Assembly (NCBI GenBank): GCA_949282135.1 | Contig: CASDOR010000015.1 | Span: 1 to 64,000, forward strand | Reading direction: 5' to 3' | DNA length: 64,000 nucleotides | Source: an uncultured Christensenella sp. | GTDB taxonomy: Bacteria > Bacillota > Clostridia > Christensenellales > UBA1242 | Shown: piece by piece, positions 27,485 through 36,470 of the stretch | Numbering within the stretch: the first letter of the stretch is position 1 | Layout of the letters: each line of letters opens with the position of its first letter | Program-made: the position numbers and the translations under genes | The notes under the pieces: model-generated | Database searches by the model: none | The model's input: only the letters and a program-made list of their open reading frames with translations | Told to the model about the DNA's origin: nothing

Positions 27485-27666
27485 TTTTGTGTTCTCCTTT
27501 TTTCTTTTTTAAAATTTAAATTAATATTGCTTTTTTAAAACCATTAAAATATTTTTGTTGTAATCTTTTATTTTATAATTACTACCCACTTCTATAATTG
27601 GTAGTCTTTAGTTGTTTTAATAAAATTTATAAAGTTTTTTTAAGTTTTTGTGCTTTTTTAAAACCC

Positions 27667-29244
27667 TTACGACATTAGTCCAACACCAAAAAGTTCTAGT
27701 ATCTTCCTTTTAACTTCTTTGTCTATCTCACCATTTTCATTTTTTAATATGTTAGACGCTAGAAGCTGTAAAACATGTTCTCTTTTTGAAGATAAACTTT
27801 CATATAACGTACTATCTGACATAAACATTATGTCGTCAGTCGTTAGATCCGTATTTTTAAAGTACACCAAACTCTTTTTATCATCCGTAGTTCTAAGTAG
27901 TCTTGGAGTCACCGCAAATTCCTTATAAAGTCTAAGTATCATTTTGGCAATCTCTTTTACCGCTCTATTTACTTCGTCTGCAGTTGTGTTAATTCTAGAA
28001 GTATCTTGCTCAATAAGAAGTTCGAGTGCGACCCCACTCATGTTTGTCGAATTAAACCTAGTCGACAAAAGGTTAGTTACCCCACTTATATCACTAAACT
28101 CAGTAAGTAAGCTCTCTTCTTCCTCTTTAAACGCACTAGGTAGTCCCTCTTCATCAAGAAATTGAGGTTTAGTTGCCCCTTGCTTGTAAACAATGACTTT
28201 TCCTGGTTCTAGCCCATCTTGTGATAAGCTTTCTATGTCGACACTTCCGTCCTCAACAGTTAACACTCCGAGACTTAGCCTATTCATGTACTCGTGCTTC
28301 CTGTTTTTAACTGCGTTATACGCCCTTTGAATAGGAATTAATTTGTCAATAACACTCTGCCCATAAAAACAACCCGGCACTCTTAAAGACACTTGTTTTA
28401 CAAATGGAAAGCCACGTTTGTTGTCTTGTAAGTTTATATAAGGAAGTTCTCCTAAATATAGTAGTTTATCTTGACAAACAACAATAAGCCTACCATTTGG
28501 ATATTCGACACTTTCACTTTCGTACTTTTCAATGACAATAGCATGGTCTTTTCTTTTGACACCTTCAATTCCACTTCCAGAAAAGTCAATCACGTCTATA
28601 TCTTCACCCTTGACATTTACTCCCCACTTGTTTCTGATTTCCCTTGTGCTGTATGCCTTTGCGTGAATTATACTTTCACAATCTCTAATTTCCTCATTTG
28701 CAACACTATCTACGTAAATCTCAAAAGGTGACACCGCATCAATCTCAATTTCACCTTCGTATACTATTTTTCCGTCCTTGTTATATATCTTCTTGCCTTT
28801 TGTTCCATTCCAAATTACTTTGTAAAAACTAGTCCCTGTTATCTCACTCCAAGTTGTTGCTCTTGAAATTATTTCACTTAAATTTAATTTCTCATAGCAC
28901 GAATATAAAATGTCTTGCGATAGTCTTGCAATCTTTTCATCCTCCTCACTTGACGAAGTAGGAATAACGTTCATCTCCGGTTTTAAAGTGTTGAGTTTAG
29001 CAAGCCTAGTCTCAATTATTGGTGCAATGTGATTAAAAACCTTTCTCTCTTGCCAAAAATATGTCTTATTCGTAAGCTCAATGTCACTTAAAGAATTAAT
29101 CCCAACAAATTGGTTACCCAGTAAAAAGTTGTTGTTTAGTCTCCACCTCGCTTCAAAAGGTTTTCTTTCCCTTTGGCGAATTAAAAAATCTTCTTGTACA
29201 CTTCTCACTAAGTCCTCAATATACTCGTCCTTTTTCTTTTTCAT
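27667..29244 (-). CDS. Phage portal protein (podovirus/P22-like type)
   Basis: 525 residues. Typical features: an N-terminal helix ending in FEARWRLNNNFLLGNQ, KVFNHIAPIIETRLAKL, ATTWSEITGTSFYKV, the mixed beta clip region (YPNGRLIVVCQDKLLYLGEL), and then the long stem helix with IPIQRAYNAVKNRKHEYMNR and LLIEQDTSRINTTADEV. Portals form the 12-mer gate for DNA packaging. Very strong ribosome binding site (AAAGGAGGGAGG). It begins the virion block; large and small terminase genes, normally adjacent, are instead 9.4 kb upstream beyond essential genes. Confidence 0.87.
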   Translation of the reverse strand: MKKKKDEYIEDLVRSVQEDFLIRQRERKPFEARWRLNNNFLLGNQFVGINSLSDIELTNKTYFWQERKVFNHIAPIIETRLAKLNTLKPEMNVIPTSSSEEDEKIARLSQDILYSCYEKLNLSEIISRATTWSEITGTSFYKVIWNGTKGKKIYNKDGKIVYEGEIEIDAVSPFEIYVDSVANEEIRDCESIIHAKAYSTREIRNKWGVNVKGEDIDVIDFSGSGIEGVKRKDHAIVIEKYESESVEYPNGRLIVVCQDKLLYLGELPYINLQDNKRGFPFVKQVSLRVPGCFYGQSVIDKLIPIQRAYNAVKNRKHEYMNRLSLGVLTVEDGSVDIESLSQDGLEPGKVIVYKQGATKPQFLDEEGLPSAFKEEEESLLTEFSDISGVTNLLSTRFNSTNMSGVALELLIEQDTSRINTTADEVNRAVKEIAKMILRLYKEFAVTPRLLRTTDDKKSLVYFKNTDLTTDDIMFMSDSTLYESLSSKREHVLQLLASNILKNENGEIDKEVKRKILELFGVGLMS

Positions 29245-29301
29245 CTTTTCCTCCCTCCTTTAAGTTTTTTTTGTCCTCTCACAGTCCTACTTTAATTTTA
29301 A

Positions 29302-29337
29302 ATTATATAAATATGCGTTTTCAAATTTCACTGCCAA
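29302..29337 (-). promoter_or_regulatory. Probable promoter/leader of the virion gene block
   Basis: On the minus strand TTGGCAGTGAAATTTGAAA is followed by TATAAT; TTGGCA (29332-29337) and TATAAT (29302-29307) are 24 bp apart. That spacing does not fit a plain SigA promoter, so the upstream box could bind an activator or an alternative sigma. The same arrangement occurs at 2531-2566. Confidence 0.5.
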
Positions 29338-29691
29338 CTTTTTTTTAAAATTATTTTTTAACCCCCCAAAAACCCCTTATTTTTAGGCAAGACTCAAAAA
29401 TTAAATTTAAGCTTTCTGACTTAAGAAAAAAACGAAAAAACATCTTCTTACAATTCACAGAATGTAAAGACTAAGTGGTTTTTTATAATGTTATGAATAA
29501 CTAATTAAACTCTTTTATAAGACTAGACAAAAAATTTAATAAGATAGAAAAAATATCACCCCACATAAGCAAACCAGTTTCTAGCTTTTTTTAATTGGTT
29601 TGTATTGCATAATCAAGTACCTCATTTTGTAACATTAATAGTAAATCTCCCTTTAACTATCTTGCATTACAAAAACCGGTCTCTTGCCAAA

Positions 29692-29811
29692 CGGGCGGGC
29701 TCTCCTTGTTGTAAAATTTTAATTTTACAACAAGGGCGGAGGGATGCGAGACAAGTCTCGCATCCCCCGCCTTTTTGTTGCAAACTTGCAACAAAAAGTA
29801 GAGCCCGTCCG
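29692..29811 (+). repeat. Cloverleaf-like three-hairpin element (copy E7)
   Basis: Outer stem 29692-29703/29800-29811 (CGGGCGGGCTCT, one G-T pair). Hairpins: 29704-29718/29721-29735 (CCTTGTTGTAAAATT), 29735-29739/29767-29771 with inner 29741-29752/29755-29766 (GGGATGCGAGAC), and 29772-29783/29786-29797 (TTTTTGTTGCAA). Closest relative is the copy at 43369. It lies between the portal gene and rplS. Confidence 0.9.
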
Positions 29812-29850
29812 CCTTAAAAATAATTTTTATACCTCTAACTAGTAAAAAAA

Positions 29851-29889
29851 AGAGAGCTTTTTAACCCAATAGGTTACTTAAAACTCTCT
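29851..29889 (-). terminator. Second terminator after rplS
   Basis: Inverted repeat AGAGAG ... CTCTCT with inner TTTTAACC/GGTTAcTTAAAA, followed on the minus strand by TTTTTTTTA. With the hairpin at 30169 it separates the housekeeping transcript from the portal gene. Confidence 0.65.
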
Positions 29890-30168
29890 ACATACAAAAT
29901 AAAAACTAATACTTATAATAATACAAAATATATCTATTTTTTTTATTTTTAAAACAATACTGTGACCTTGTGTCTTTTTTTAGTTTTTATAATCTCATAT
30001 ATTATATTTTGCGTGTTATTAAATTATATATATCTACACTCTATAAAAACTCTCTATCTTTTTTATTAAAACTAAAAATTTTATATGGGGTCGTTATTAT
30101 ATTTCAAAGTGACATTGTTGTACTTCTATTTATTTACCAAAATTAATATGACCTCTTAAAATAAAAAA

Positions 30169-30194
30169 AGCACAACATAAATTTTATGTTGCAC
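30169..30194 (-). terminator. Terminator of rplS
   Basis: Strong hairpin with arms GCAACATAAA and TTTATGTTGTGC, followed on the minus strand by TTTTTTTATTTT, about 50 bp past rplS. Confidence 0.8.
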
Positions 30195-30244
30195 GCTCTT
30201 CTTTATAACTCGCACAAAAAACAAAAAGGTAACTTGAAACAAAA

Positions 30245-30586
30245 TTACCTTTGTTCTTTAATATTAGTTGCCTTACCTGAAAGACCTCTTAGGTAAAATA
30301 ATTTTGCCCTTCTTACTTTACCTTTTTTAAGGACATCAATTCTATCAATTCTTGGACTATGAAGAGGAAAAGTCCTTTCAACACCTACTCCAAAAGAAAT
30401 ACGTCTAACTGTGAAGTTTTCTCTTATTCCACCATTTTTACGTGCAATAACAGTCCCCTCATAACCTTGAACTCTTTCCTTATTTCCCTCTTTAATCTTA
30501 TAATAAACCTTGACAGTGTCTCCAATGCCAAACTCAGGTATAGAATCTTTAATATTTTCCTTTTCAATAACATCAATAAGGTTCAT
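30245..30586 (-). CDS. rplS: 50S ribosomal protein L19
   Basis: 113 residues, the usual length. Family motifs: [34 protein letters not shown] and [16 protein letters not shown]. It lies at the subunit interface of the ribosome. The frame is open to 30625, but the ATG at 30586 ([10 protein letters not shown]) has a GGAGG site and matches the family. In most Bacillota rplS follows trmD; here it follows yraN, at the far end of the block. Confidence 0.96.
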   Translation of the reverse strand: MNLIDVIEKENIKDSIPEFGIGDTVKVYYKIKEGNKERVQGYEGTVIARKNGGIRENFTVRRISFGVGVERTFPLHSPRIDRIDVLKKGKVRRAKLFYLRGLSGKATNIKEQR

Positions 30587-30673
30587 TTTCTTGCCTCCAT
30601 TTTCAAATGCAAAATATATTAACATAACATAACAAAAATTGCAAGCATTTTTTTATAACAAAAACAAATTTTA

Positions 30674-31039
30674 TTAAAAAATGTTCTCTAAATGCTCTAT
30701 TTTAAAATTATCATCCGCCCCAATTATTGACACGCAGTCAAATCTCACAAAAACTTTATTATAAAGTCCTTTGTATTTTAAATAAGACACGGCACAATCT
30801 CTAATCTTTTTTTGCTTACGAGAAGTTATTGCCTCAAGTGGCAGACCATACTCTACACTATCTCTAGTTTTAACCTCAACAAAAATAAACAAGTCGTCTT
30901 TTTGGGCAACAATATCTATCTCACCAACAAAATTTTTCATATTTTTTTCTACTATTTTGTAACCCTGCCGAACAAGATAGTGACACGCAATGTCCTCTCC
31001 TATTATGCCGAGTTCCTTTCCTCTTTCTTTTTTAGACAT
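30674..31039 (-). CDS. yraN: YraN family (UPF0102) endonuclease-like protein
   Basis: 121 residues with the UPF0102 pattern: ELGIIGEDIACHYLVRQGY, then the nuclease-like core GEIDIVAQKDDLFIFVEVKTR (Glu/Asp ... ExK as in Holliday-junction resolvase-like folds) and ITSRKQKKIRDCA. Function in the cell is not settled; a role in DNA repair or uptake has been suggested for the family. It stands downstream of rnhB, as in many Bacillota, but with a 252-bp gap that holds a repeat. Confidence 0.9.
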   Translation of the reverse strand: MSKKERGKELGIIGEDIACHYLVRQGYKIVEKNMKNFVGEIDIVAQKDDLFIFVEVKTRDSVEYGLPLEAITSRKQKKIRDCAVSYLKYKGLYNKVFVRFDCVSIIGADDNFKIEHLENIF

Positions 31040-31061
31040 GCCCTTTTCCCTTTATCTATAT

Positions 31062-31260
31062 CTTAAAACCTCTTTTTTTAACCCAAAATGTGTTTCTCTT
31101 TTTCTCTAAAAACTCATAAAACAAAATGTATTTCTCTTTACCTTTAAAACTCATAATGCAAAAACATTTTTCTTTTTTTCTTTAAAACTCATAGCACAAA
31201 AAGTTTTTCCATTTATATAGTAAGCTTAAAAACACAAAATGTTTCAATCTTTATTTACAG
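31062..31260. repeat. Degenerate tandem repeats between yraN and rnhB
   Basis: Three to four copies of a ~45-50-bp unit built on AAAACTCATAAAACAAAATG followed by a T-rich stretch (near 31110, 31145 and 31185). Confidence 0.6.
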
Positions 31261-31291
31261 CTTATAAGCTCTTAATTTTAAATAACCAGTT

Positions 31292-31882
31292 TTAAACAAA
31301 ATGCTTTATAAAACTATCTCTATGTATCTCACACTTGCCATATTTTTTTAAAAGTTCTATGTGCTCTTTTGTACCATACCCTTTGTGCTTTTCAAAATGG
31401 TACTCTGGGTAAACACTTGCTAGCTCCACCATTTTTCTGTCCCTATAAACTTTTGCAAGTATTGACGCAGCAGCTATATTATAGCTTAAACTATCTCCAT
31501 GAATAATTGCCTCTTCCTTATGCCCACTACCCAGTTTCACCGCATCAATTAAAACAATGTCCGGAGTTAAGTTTAATTCCTCAAGAGCCTTTTTCATACC
31601 AAGTTTTGTCGCCTCAAGTATGTTAATTTTATCAATAGTCTTTGCGTTTATTTCAACAATTGAGTACGCTAGCGCTGTATTTATGATTTTGTCAAATAGC
31701 ATTTCTCGTTTTTTAGGCGAAAGCTTTTTGCTGTCATTAATTCCGTCAATGATTTTATCTTTCCTTAGCGGCATAACAACGCACGCACAAACAACCGGAC
31801 CTGCAAGAGGACCACGACCTGCCTCGTCAATTCCAGCGACAACACCATATTTGTCACAATACTTTTTATCAAACTCAAACAT
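31292..31882 (-). CDS. rnhB: Ribonuclease HII
   Basis: 196 residues. It cleaves RNA in RNA/DNA hybrids and removes single ribonucleotides from DNA. Motifs: GIDEAGRGPLAGPVVCA (first two acidic residues), DSKKLSPKKRE, ILIDAVKLGSG (third) and HGDSLSYNIAAASILAKV RD (fourth), then YPEYHFEKHKGYGTKEHIE. Length is normal. It starts 6 bp after ylqF, so the two are cotranscribed, the conserved ylqF-rnhB pair. Confidence 0.96.
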   Translation of the reverse strand: MFEFDKKYCDKYGVVAGIDEAGRGPLAGPVVCACVVMPLRKDKIIDGINDSKKLSPKKREMLFDKIINTALAYSIVEINAKTIDKINILEATKLGMKKALEELNLTPDIVLIDAVKLGSGHKEEAIIHGDSLSYNIAAASILAKVYRDRKMVELASVYPEYHFEKHKGYGTKEHIELLKKYGKCEIHRDSFIKHFV

Positions 31883-31888
31883 TTTTTA

Positions 31889-32743
31889 TCAGTCTAGGAA
31901 AATTTTACCCAGCCTCCCTTTCCTAAAATCATCTAAAATAAGCTTTGCACACCTATCATAGTCGAGTTCGTCTCGCTTTAGAATTGCACCCCTTGACACG
32001 CAAATCTTTTCAAAGGTAACAAGGGTCTCTTCCCCATCTTCAATTTTAATGTTGTACCTATTTTCAATTAAATGTTTATATTTTTTTGACATGTCTAAAA
32101 TAAAACTAAATGCAATATTAGCTAAATCAAGCACTTCGTCTCTAATGCTTCCAATGTAGGCAAGATTTCTTGCAACTTTGTCATCGTCAAAAGATGGCCA
32201 AAGAGTCCCAGGCGTATCAAGAAGTATAAGCCCCTCTTTTGTCGCAACCCACTGCTTGCCTTTTGTAACCCCAGGTCTATTGCCAGTCACCGTCTTAGCA
32301 CTTTTGCATAAGTTGTTTATAAGTGTACTTTTTCCCACATTTGGGACACCTACAACCATAGCCTTTAAAGAATAATTTATTCCTTTATCACTCTTACTAG
32401 CTATTTTTTCTTTCATCAAATCTCTTGCAATAGAAAAAATCTTTTTGCCGGAATTAGACTCTGTCGCGTTAAGCATTATGACGTAAGAATTTTTGTCTTT
32501 TAGTTTGCTTTTAACACCTTCTAAGTCCTTCAAGTCAACAAAGTCTACCTTTGTTATAACATATATAATTTTTTTGTTTTGAGCAAGCTTCGAAAGTTTT
32601 GGATTAAGACATGAAAGAGGTGCACGTGCATCAAGACAATAAAGTATAATGTCAACATTCTGTAATTCCTTCTCCATTTGACGAAGAGCCTTTGTCATAT
32701 GCCCCGGAAACCATTGAATCGGACTATTATTCATTTTTGTCAT
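31889..32743 (-). CDS. ylqF: Ribosome biogenesis GTPase YlqF/RbgA
   Basis: Circularly permuted GTPase that helps late 50S assembly in Bacillota; 284 residues. Motif order is permuted as expected: ITKVDFVD (G4), then GVPNVGKSTLIN (G1), and LLDTPGTLWP (G3). N-terminus IQWFPGHMTKALRQ is diagnostic. Two starts are possible (32743 and 32734); both lie inside the end of the rhuM gene, whose last codons also contain the ylqF ribosome binding site. Stop is TGA. Its translation is therefore likely tied to rhuM. Confidence 0.95.
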   Translation of the reverse strand: MTKMNNSPIQWFPGHMTKALRQMEKELQNVDIILYCLDARAPLSCLNPKLSKLAQNKKIIYVITKVDFVDLKDLEGVKSKLKDKNSYVIMLNATESNSGKKIFSIARDLMKEKIASKSDKGINYSLKAMVVGVPNVGKSTLINNLCKSAKTVTGNRPGVTKGKQWVATKEGLILLDTPGTLWPSFDDDKVARNLAYIGSIRDEVLDLANIAFSFILDMSKKYKHLIENRYNIKIEDGEETLVTFEKICVSRGAILKRDELDYDRCAKLILDDFRKGRLGKIFLD

Positions 32744-33770
32744 TATCTCCTATATTTTTTGCTTCATTTAAAAAATTATCAAAATCAGATTTGTATAATT
32801 TATCTTGTTTTACTTTAAATTTATTATATTCTCTATAGGCAAGTTCTTGTGCGACCTTAGCAGATATTTTTCCGGCATTATGTAGGATTTCTTTTCCGTT
32901 AAATTGTAAAAAAGTATTTAATTTTTCTACCCAATCTTTCATAGTCATCGCATTATGATTTTCAGCTTGTAATTCAGCATAATCTAAATACATAGTAACA
33001 ATTCTATTTAAAGCCTTTAATTCATTTTCATCTAAATAGTTTTTTGCAATATCAACATCATATCTATATATTGGACCATCAGGTGAATTTTTCCAGTTAG
33101 TTAAACCCATATGCTCTTTATTAGAATCAACTCTTTTATATATAATTTCAGCTGCTGTTTGACCAGTTATTGCAAAGTGCAACTTGTTCTGTACAGTTTT
33201 AAAAAAATCTTTAGTTATTTCTGAATCCTTATCATAATCTACACTACATGATGAATATATATCAGTAATTTTTTGATAAAATCTTCTTTCGCTAGAACGA
33301 ATATTTCTAATACGTTCTAACATTTCTTCAAAATAATCTTCACCGAAAATATAATTAGGATTTTTTAATCTTTCATCATCTATGATAAATCCTTTAATCA
33401 TATATTCTTTCAAGACTTTTGTAGCCCAAATTCTAAAATTTGTAGCCTTTTTTGAATTAACACGATATCCAACAGCAATAATCATATCTAAATTATAAAT
33501 TTTAGGTTTCCTTCCACCAGAACTTCTGTCGGAAATTTCGACAGAAGTCTCTTTACTAAGTTCGCCTTCTTTTAAAATATTATTGATGTGTTCTGTAATA
33601 GTACTCCTCGCTGTTCCAAATAACTCAGCAATCAAATCTTGCGTTAACCATAAATCATTATTAATTAACATTACATTAACATTAACATCATTATTTCCAT
33701 CTCTATATATTAAAAAATCATGAGTTGTGACTTGTAAATGATTATTTGGATTTGTTTTATTACTATTCAT
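32727..33770 (-). CDS. rhuM: RhuM family protein
   Basis: 347 residues with the RhuM pattern: DLWLTQDLIAELFGTARSTI (helix-turn-helix), SSGGRKPKIYNLDMIIAVGY, RVNSKKATNFRIWATKVLKE and FAITGQTAAEIIYKRVD. The family occurs on genomic islands, near restriction systems, and was named in Salmonella; its molecular role is not established, though the C-terminal part resembles Fic/Doc-like toxins. It sits between trmD and ylqF, where most Bacillota have rplS or nothing, and overlaps ylqF by 17 bp. This looks like a horizontal insertion into the operon. Confidence 0.88.
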   Translation of the reverse strand: MNSNKTNPNNHLQVTTHDFLIYRDGNNDVNVNVMLINNDLWLTQDLIAELFGTARSTITEHINNILKEGELSKETSVEISDRSSGGRKPKIYNLDMIIAVGYRVNSKKATNFRIWATKVLKEYMIKGFIIDDERLKNPNYIFGEDYFEEMLERIRNIRSSERRFYQKITDIYSSCSVDYDKDSEITKDFFKTVQNKLHFAITGQTAAEIIYKRVDSNKEHMGLTNWKNSPDGPIYRYDVDIAKNYLDENELKALNRIVTMYLDYAELQAENHNAMTMKDWVEKLNTFLQFNGKEILHNAGKISAKVAQELAYREYNKFKVKQDKLYKSDFDNFLNEAKNIGDNDKNE

Positions 33771-34015
33771 AAGTTACACCTTCTTTATAATTAACTGATA
33801 TAGTGGTTTACTTTATAGTATCAACTAAAATGTTTACCCTATTTTCTAATAAAAATTGCTTATTTTGTTAATTTTTCGCCATTATTATAAAAGTCTCTCA
33901 AGAAAAAATTGAAAAATCTTTATTATGCAAAGATGTTATAAAAACTTGTACAATAAACCTTATAAAAACTTTCACGTAAACAAAAAACTTTTATTTAACC
34001 CCATTTTATTTTGTT

Positions 34016-34103
34016 AGTAATAAATATAAGTCACCGCAATTCTTGTAATAAATATAAGTCACCGCAATTCTTGTGATAAATATAAGTCACCGCAATACTT
34101 GTA
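34016..34103. repeat. 28-bp tandem repeat between trmD and rhuM
   Basis: Three near-identical copies of TAATAAATATAAGTCACCGC plus AATTCTTG (28 bp) end 7 bp before the trmD stop. The rest of the 340-bp gap shows no gene. Confidence 0.85.
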
Positions 34104-34110
34104 ATAAATT

Positions 34111-34821
34111 TTAACGTAAAAATAAATATCTATTTTGTCTTTTTTTGCAATAATCTTTATAGAGGTCAGGTCGTCTAAGCTTTGTAATTTCAAGAGCTTT
34201 TTCAAGCCTCCAATTATTTATTTCTTTATGATTGCCACTAGTTAAAACCTCTGGGACTTTAAGTCCCCTAAAAACTTGCGGTCTAGTGTACTGCGGATAT
34301 TCTAAAAGTCCATTTGAAAAGGATTCTTCCTCTGTCGTTATATTATTCCCAAGCACATTTGGAATATATCTTGAAATGCTGTCAATAAGTACCATAGCTG
34401 GGATTTCACCACCTGTTAAAACATAATCCCCAATCGAAATCTCCTCGTCCACGCATAAATCAATTATTCTTTCGTCAATCCCCTCGTAGTGTCCGCAAAT
34501 GAGTATAAGTTCTTTTTGAGTTTTTGCTAGTTCGACAACTTTTTCCTGCGTCAAAACTTTACCTCTTGGCGACAAATAAATTGTGTAACTCTTGTCCGTT
34601 TTAACACTACTTATCGCATCAAAAAGAGGCTGAGGGGTCATAATCATACCAGCCCCTCCTCCATAAGAATAGTCATCACACCTTTTATTATTATCAAGCG
34701 AATAGTCCCTAATGTTTACAATATTAATTTCAATTAAATTTTTCTCTTGCGCTCTCTTTAGAATACTTGCGTTAAGGCTCTCAAACATTTCAGGAAAAAG
34801 AGTTAAAATAGTTATTTTCAT
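34111..34821 (-). CDS. trmD: tRNA (guanine37-N1)-methyltransferase TrmD
   Basis: SPOUT methyltransferase that makes m1G37 and prevents frameshifting; 236 residues, normal. Motifs: ITILTLFPEMFESL at the start, DDYSYGGGAGMIMTPQPLF, LICGHYEGIDERI, EISIGDYVLTGGE and QYTRPQVFRG. Its start overlaps the rimM stop by 4 bp (ATGA), so translation is coupled. Confidence 0.97.
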   Translation of the reverse strand: MKITILTLFPEMFESLNASILKRAQEKNLIEINIVNIRDYSLDNNKRCDDYSYGGGAGMIMTPQPLFDAISSVKTDKSYTIYLSPRGKVLTQEKVVELAKTQKELILICGHYEGIDERIIDLCVDEEISIGDYVLTGGEIPAMVLIDSISRYIPNVLGNNITTEEESFSNGLLEYPQYTRPQVFRGLKVPEVLTSGNHKEINNWRLEKALEITKLRRPDLYKDYCKKRQNRYLFLR

Positions 34822-35303
34822 ATAATAACCTCGTCAAGCTTTTTCTCGTTCACAACCACTCTTTTATTTTGCGTGTCAACACTAATAATGATATTTTTGA
34901 GGTATGGAAAACTAAAACTCGCCCCAGTTCTGACTAAATTTATAATGTCAGCACTGCCATATCTTTCTACACTTTCAATCCTGCCCCTGTAATCCCCCTT
35001 ATCATCATACACGTCAGCGTTTATTAGGTCTTGAATAAGATATTCTCCGTCTTTTCTTAAAACCTCTTCGTCTACCTTTAAAGTTTTGTTCCTAAGTCTC
35101 TCTGCCTCGTCAATACTATTTACCTCACTAAAGGTCAAATACAAAAAGCCTTTGTAAAACCTAAGACTTACTATCGTGTAGAGCACGCCATCTATATAAA
35201 CATTTTTAACCTCATGCCAAAAAGAGACGTCTTTATTAAACATTTCAAGTTTGACTTCCCCTTTTAAACCATGAGGTTTTAAAATCTTTGCTATTTCAAT
35301 CAT
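34818..35303 (-). CDS. rimM: Ribosome maturation factor RimM
   Basis: 161 residues. Helps 16S 3' domain folding with S19. N-terminal barrel IAKILKPHGLKGEVKLEMF, then the PRC-barrel domain (YLIQDLINADVYDDKGDYRG ... INLVRTGASFSFPYLKNII). Usual position between khpA and trmD. A 201-bp repeat-filled gap separates it from khpA. Confidence 0.94.
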   Translation of the reverse strand: MIEIAKILKPHGLKGEVKLEMFNKDVSFWHEVKNVYIDGVLYTIVSLRFYKGFLYLTFSEVNSIDEAERLRNKTLKVDEEVLRKDGEYLIQDLINADVYDDKGDYRGRIESVERYGSADIINLVRTGASFSFPYLKNIIISVDTQNKRVVVNEKKLDEVII

Positions 35304-35314
35304 ATTTTCTTACT

Positions 35315-35530
35315 TTTTTTAAACTACTTTTTTATTTTAAAAACTACTTTTATATTCTAAAAATTTTTCTTTTGCTTAAAAACTACTTCTTAATTTTTAA
35401 AACTACTTTTTTAATTTTAAAATTTACTTCTTAATATTTAAAACTACTTCTTTTGCTTAAAAACTACTTCTTAATTTTTAAAACTACTTTTTTAATTTTA
35501 AAATTTACTTCTTAATTTTAAAAATTACTT
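35315..35530. repeat. Tandem AAAACTACTTCTTAATTTTT repeats
   Basis: About eight degenerate copies of a ~20-bp unit (AAAACTACTTTTTTAATTTT), some combining into a ~40-bp higher-order unit, fill the gap between rimM and khpA and run into the 3' end of khpA. Confidence 0.8.
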
Positions 35531-35735
35531 TTTTATCACTATTTGAATTTGCCGAATGTAAAATTGCTCTGATTGCTTGTGCGACTTTGCCATTCTTACC
35601 AATAATTTTGCCAACTTCCTCGTCAGCAACACTTACTTCAAATACTATAGCGTTTTCCTCTTCCTTTTTCTCAATAGTTACTTTGTCCTTTTCCTCAATA
35701 AGGCTTTCAACTATAAATCTAAGTAATTCTTCCAT
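35505..35735 (-). CDS. khpA: KH-domain RNA-binding protein KhpA
   Basis: 76 residues with a single KH fold; the RNA-binding loop is GKIIGKNGKVAQAIRAIL. KhpA forms a dimer with KhpB (Jag/EloR) and binds many RNAs in Bacillota. Located between rpsP (23 bp) and rimM, its conserved place. The C-terminal codons are Lys-rich and border on the repeat field. Confidence 0.93.
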   Translation of the reverse strand: MEELLRFIVESLIEEKDKVTIEKKEEENAIVFEVSVADEEVGKIIGKNGKVAQAIRAILHSANSNSDKKVIFKIKK

Positions 35736-35758
35736 TTTTTCTCCTTTTTATTTAAGTT

Positions 35759-36064
35759 TTAAGCCTTTTTTGCGTCTTTTTTCTTTGGAACAATTTTTTT
35801 ACTAGCATAAGGTTTTGGATTTTCTACAATCCCAGCTTTAACAAGCAAAGTCCTTGCAGTCTCAGTTGGTTGTGCCCCGTTTTTTAGCCAAGTCAGAGTC
35901 TTTTCTTTGTCAAGTTTTAAGTTATTAGTTGCAACTAGTGGATTAAAATACCCAAGACTATCAATAACTTTTCCATCTCTACTTGTCCTTGCATCTGCAA
36001 CAACTACTCTGTAAAAAGGACTTTTCTTATCCCCCATTCTTGTAAGTCTAATCTTAACTGCCAT
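35759..36064 (-). CDS. rpsP: 30S ribosomal protein S16
   Basis: 101 residues starting [20 protein letters not shown], then [15 protein letters not shown], the S16 signature. The frame is open to 36100, but the ATG at 36064 has an AAAGGAGAG site and fits the family. A Lys/Ala-rich tail ends the protein. Confidence 0.97.
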   Translation of the reverse strand: MAVKIRLTRMGDKKSPFYRVVVADARTSRDGKVIDSLGYFNPLVATNNLKLDKEKTLTWLKNGAQPTETARTLLVKAGIVENPKPYASKKIVPKKKDAKKA

Positions 36065-36269
36065 TTCTTTCTCTCCTTTGTTTAGTTTATATATCTTCAA
36101 ATTTTTTTTAATTAAAAATTTGTAAAAACCTATCTATTAAAACTTTTTAAAAACTTCGCCCTCTTTGAAAGTTATTTAAGCTTTAAAACCGCCACCTCTA
36201 GATAAATGTTTTAAGTAAGTCGCATCTTATAAAAACTCACCCATTTTTCAAAGTCTCGCCCTCATTTTA

Positions 36270-36470
36270 GCCTTCGCCCCTTTAAGTCTGACCCTCAAAA
36301 AAACTTGCTTTCATAAAACTCGCCTACTCCCATTTAAGCCTGACCCTCAAAAAACTTGCTTTCATAAAACTCGCCTACTCCCCTTTAAGCCTGACCCCGG
36401 AGAAGTTGCCCCCCTGAAAGCTTGACCCCCTGAAAGCTTGACCCCCCTGAAAGCTTGACCCCTAGAATTT
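36270..36470. repeat. Tandem repeats downstream of ffh
   Basis: Two copies of a ~56-bp unit (CTGACCCTCAAAAAACTTGC ... ACTCGCCTACTCCC, near 36291 and 36346) followed by 17-bp units (CCCTGAAAGCTTGACCC) at 36405-36470 that run into the ffh stop codon. The 17-bp unit resembles that downstream of recA at 54430-54650. Confidence 0.8.

Noticed and set aside
23031..29244. Ordinary active prophage
   Set aside because: No integrase, repressor, replication genes, endolysin or att sites are seen, and terminase genes are beyond essential genes. Not fully excluded, since only 64 kb are visible.
31889..31891. Recoded TGA (as in Mollicutes) because of the strong AT bias
   Set aside because: ylqF ends at a TGA at its expected length, followed 6 bp later by the rnhB start; TGA is a stop here.
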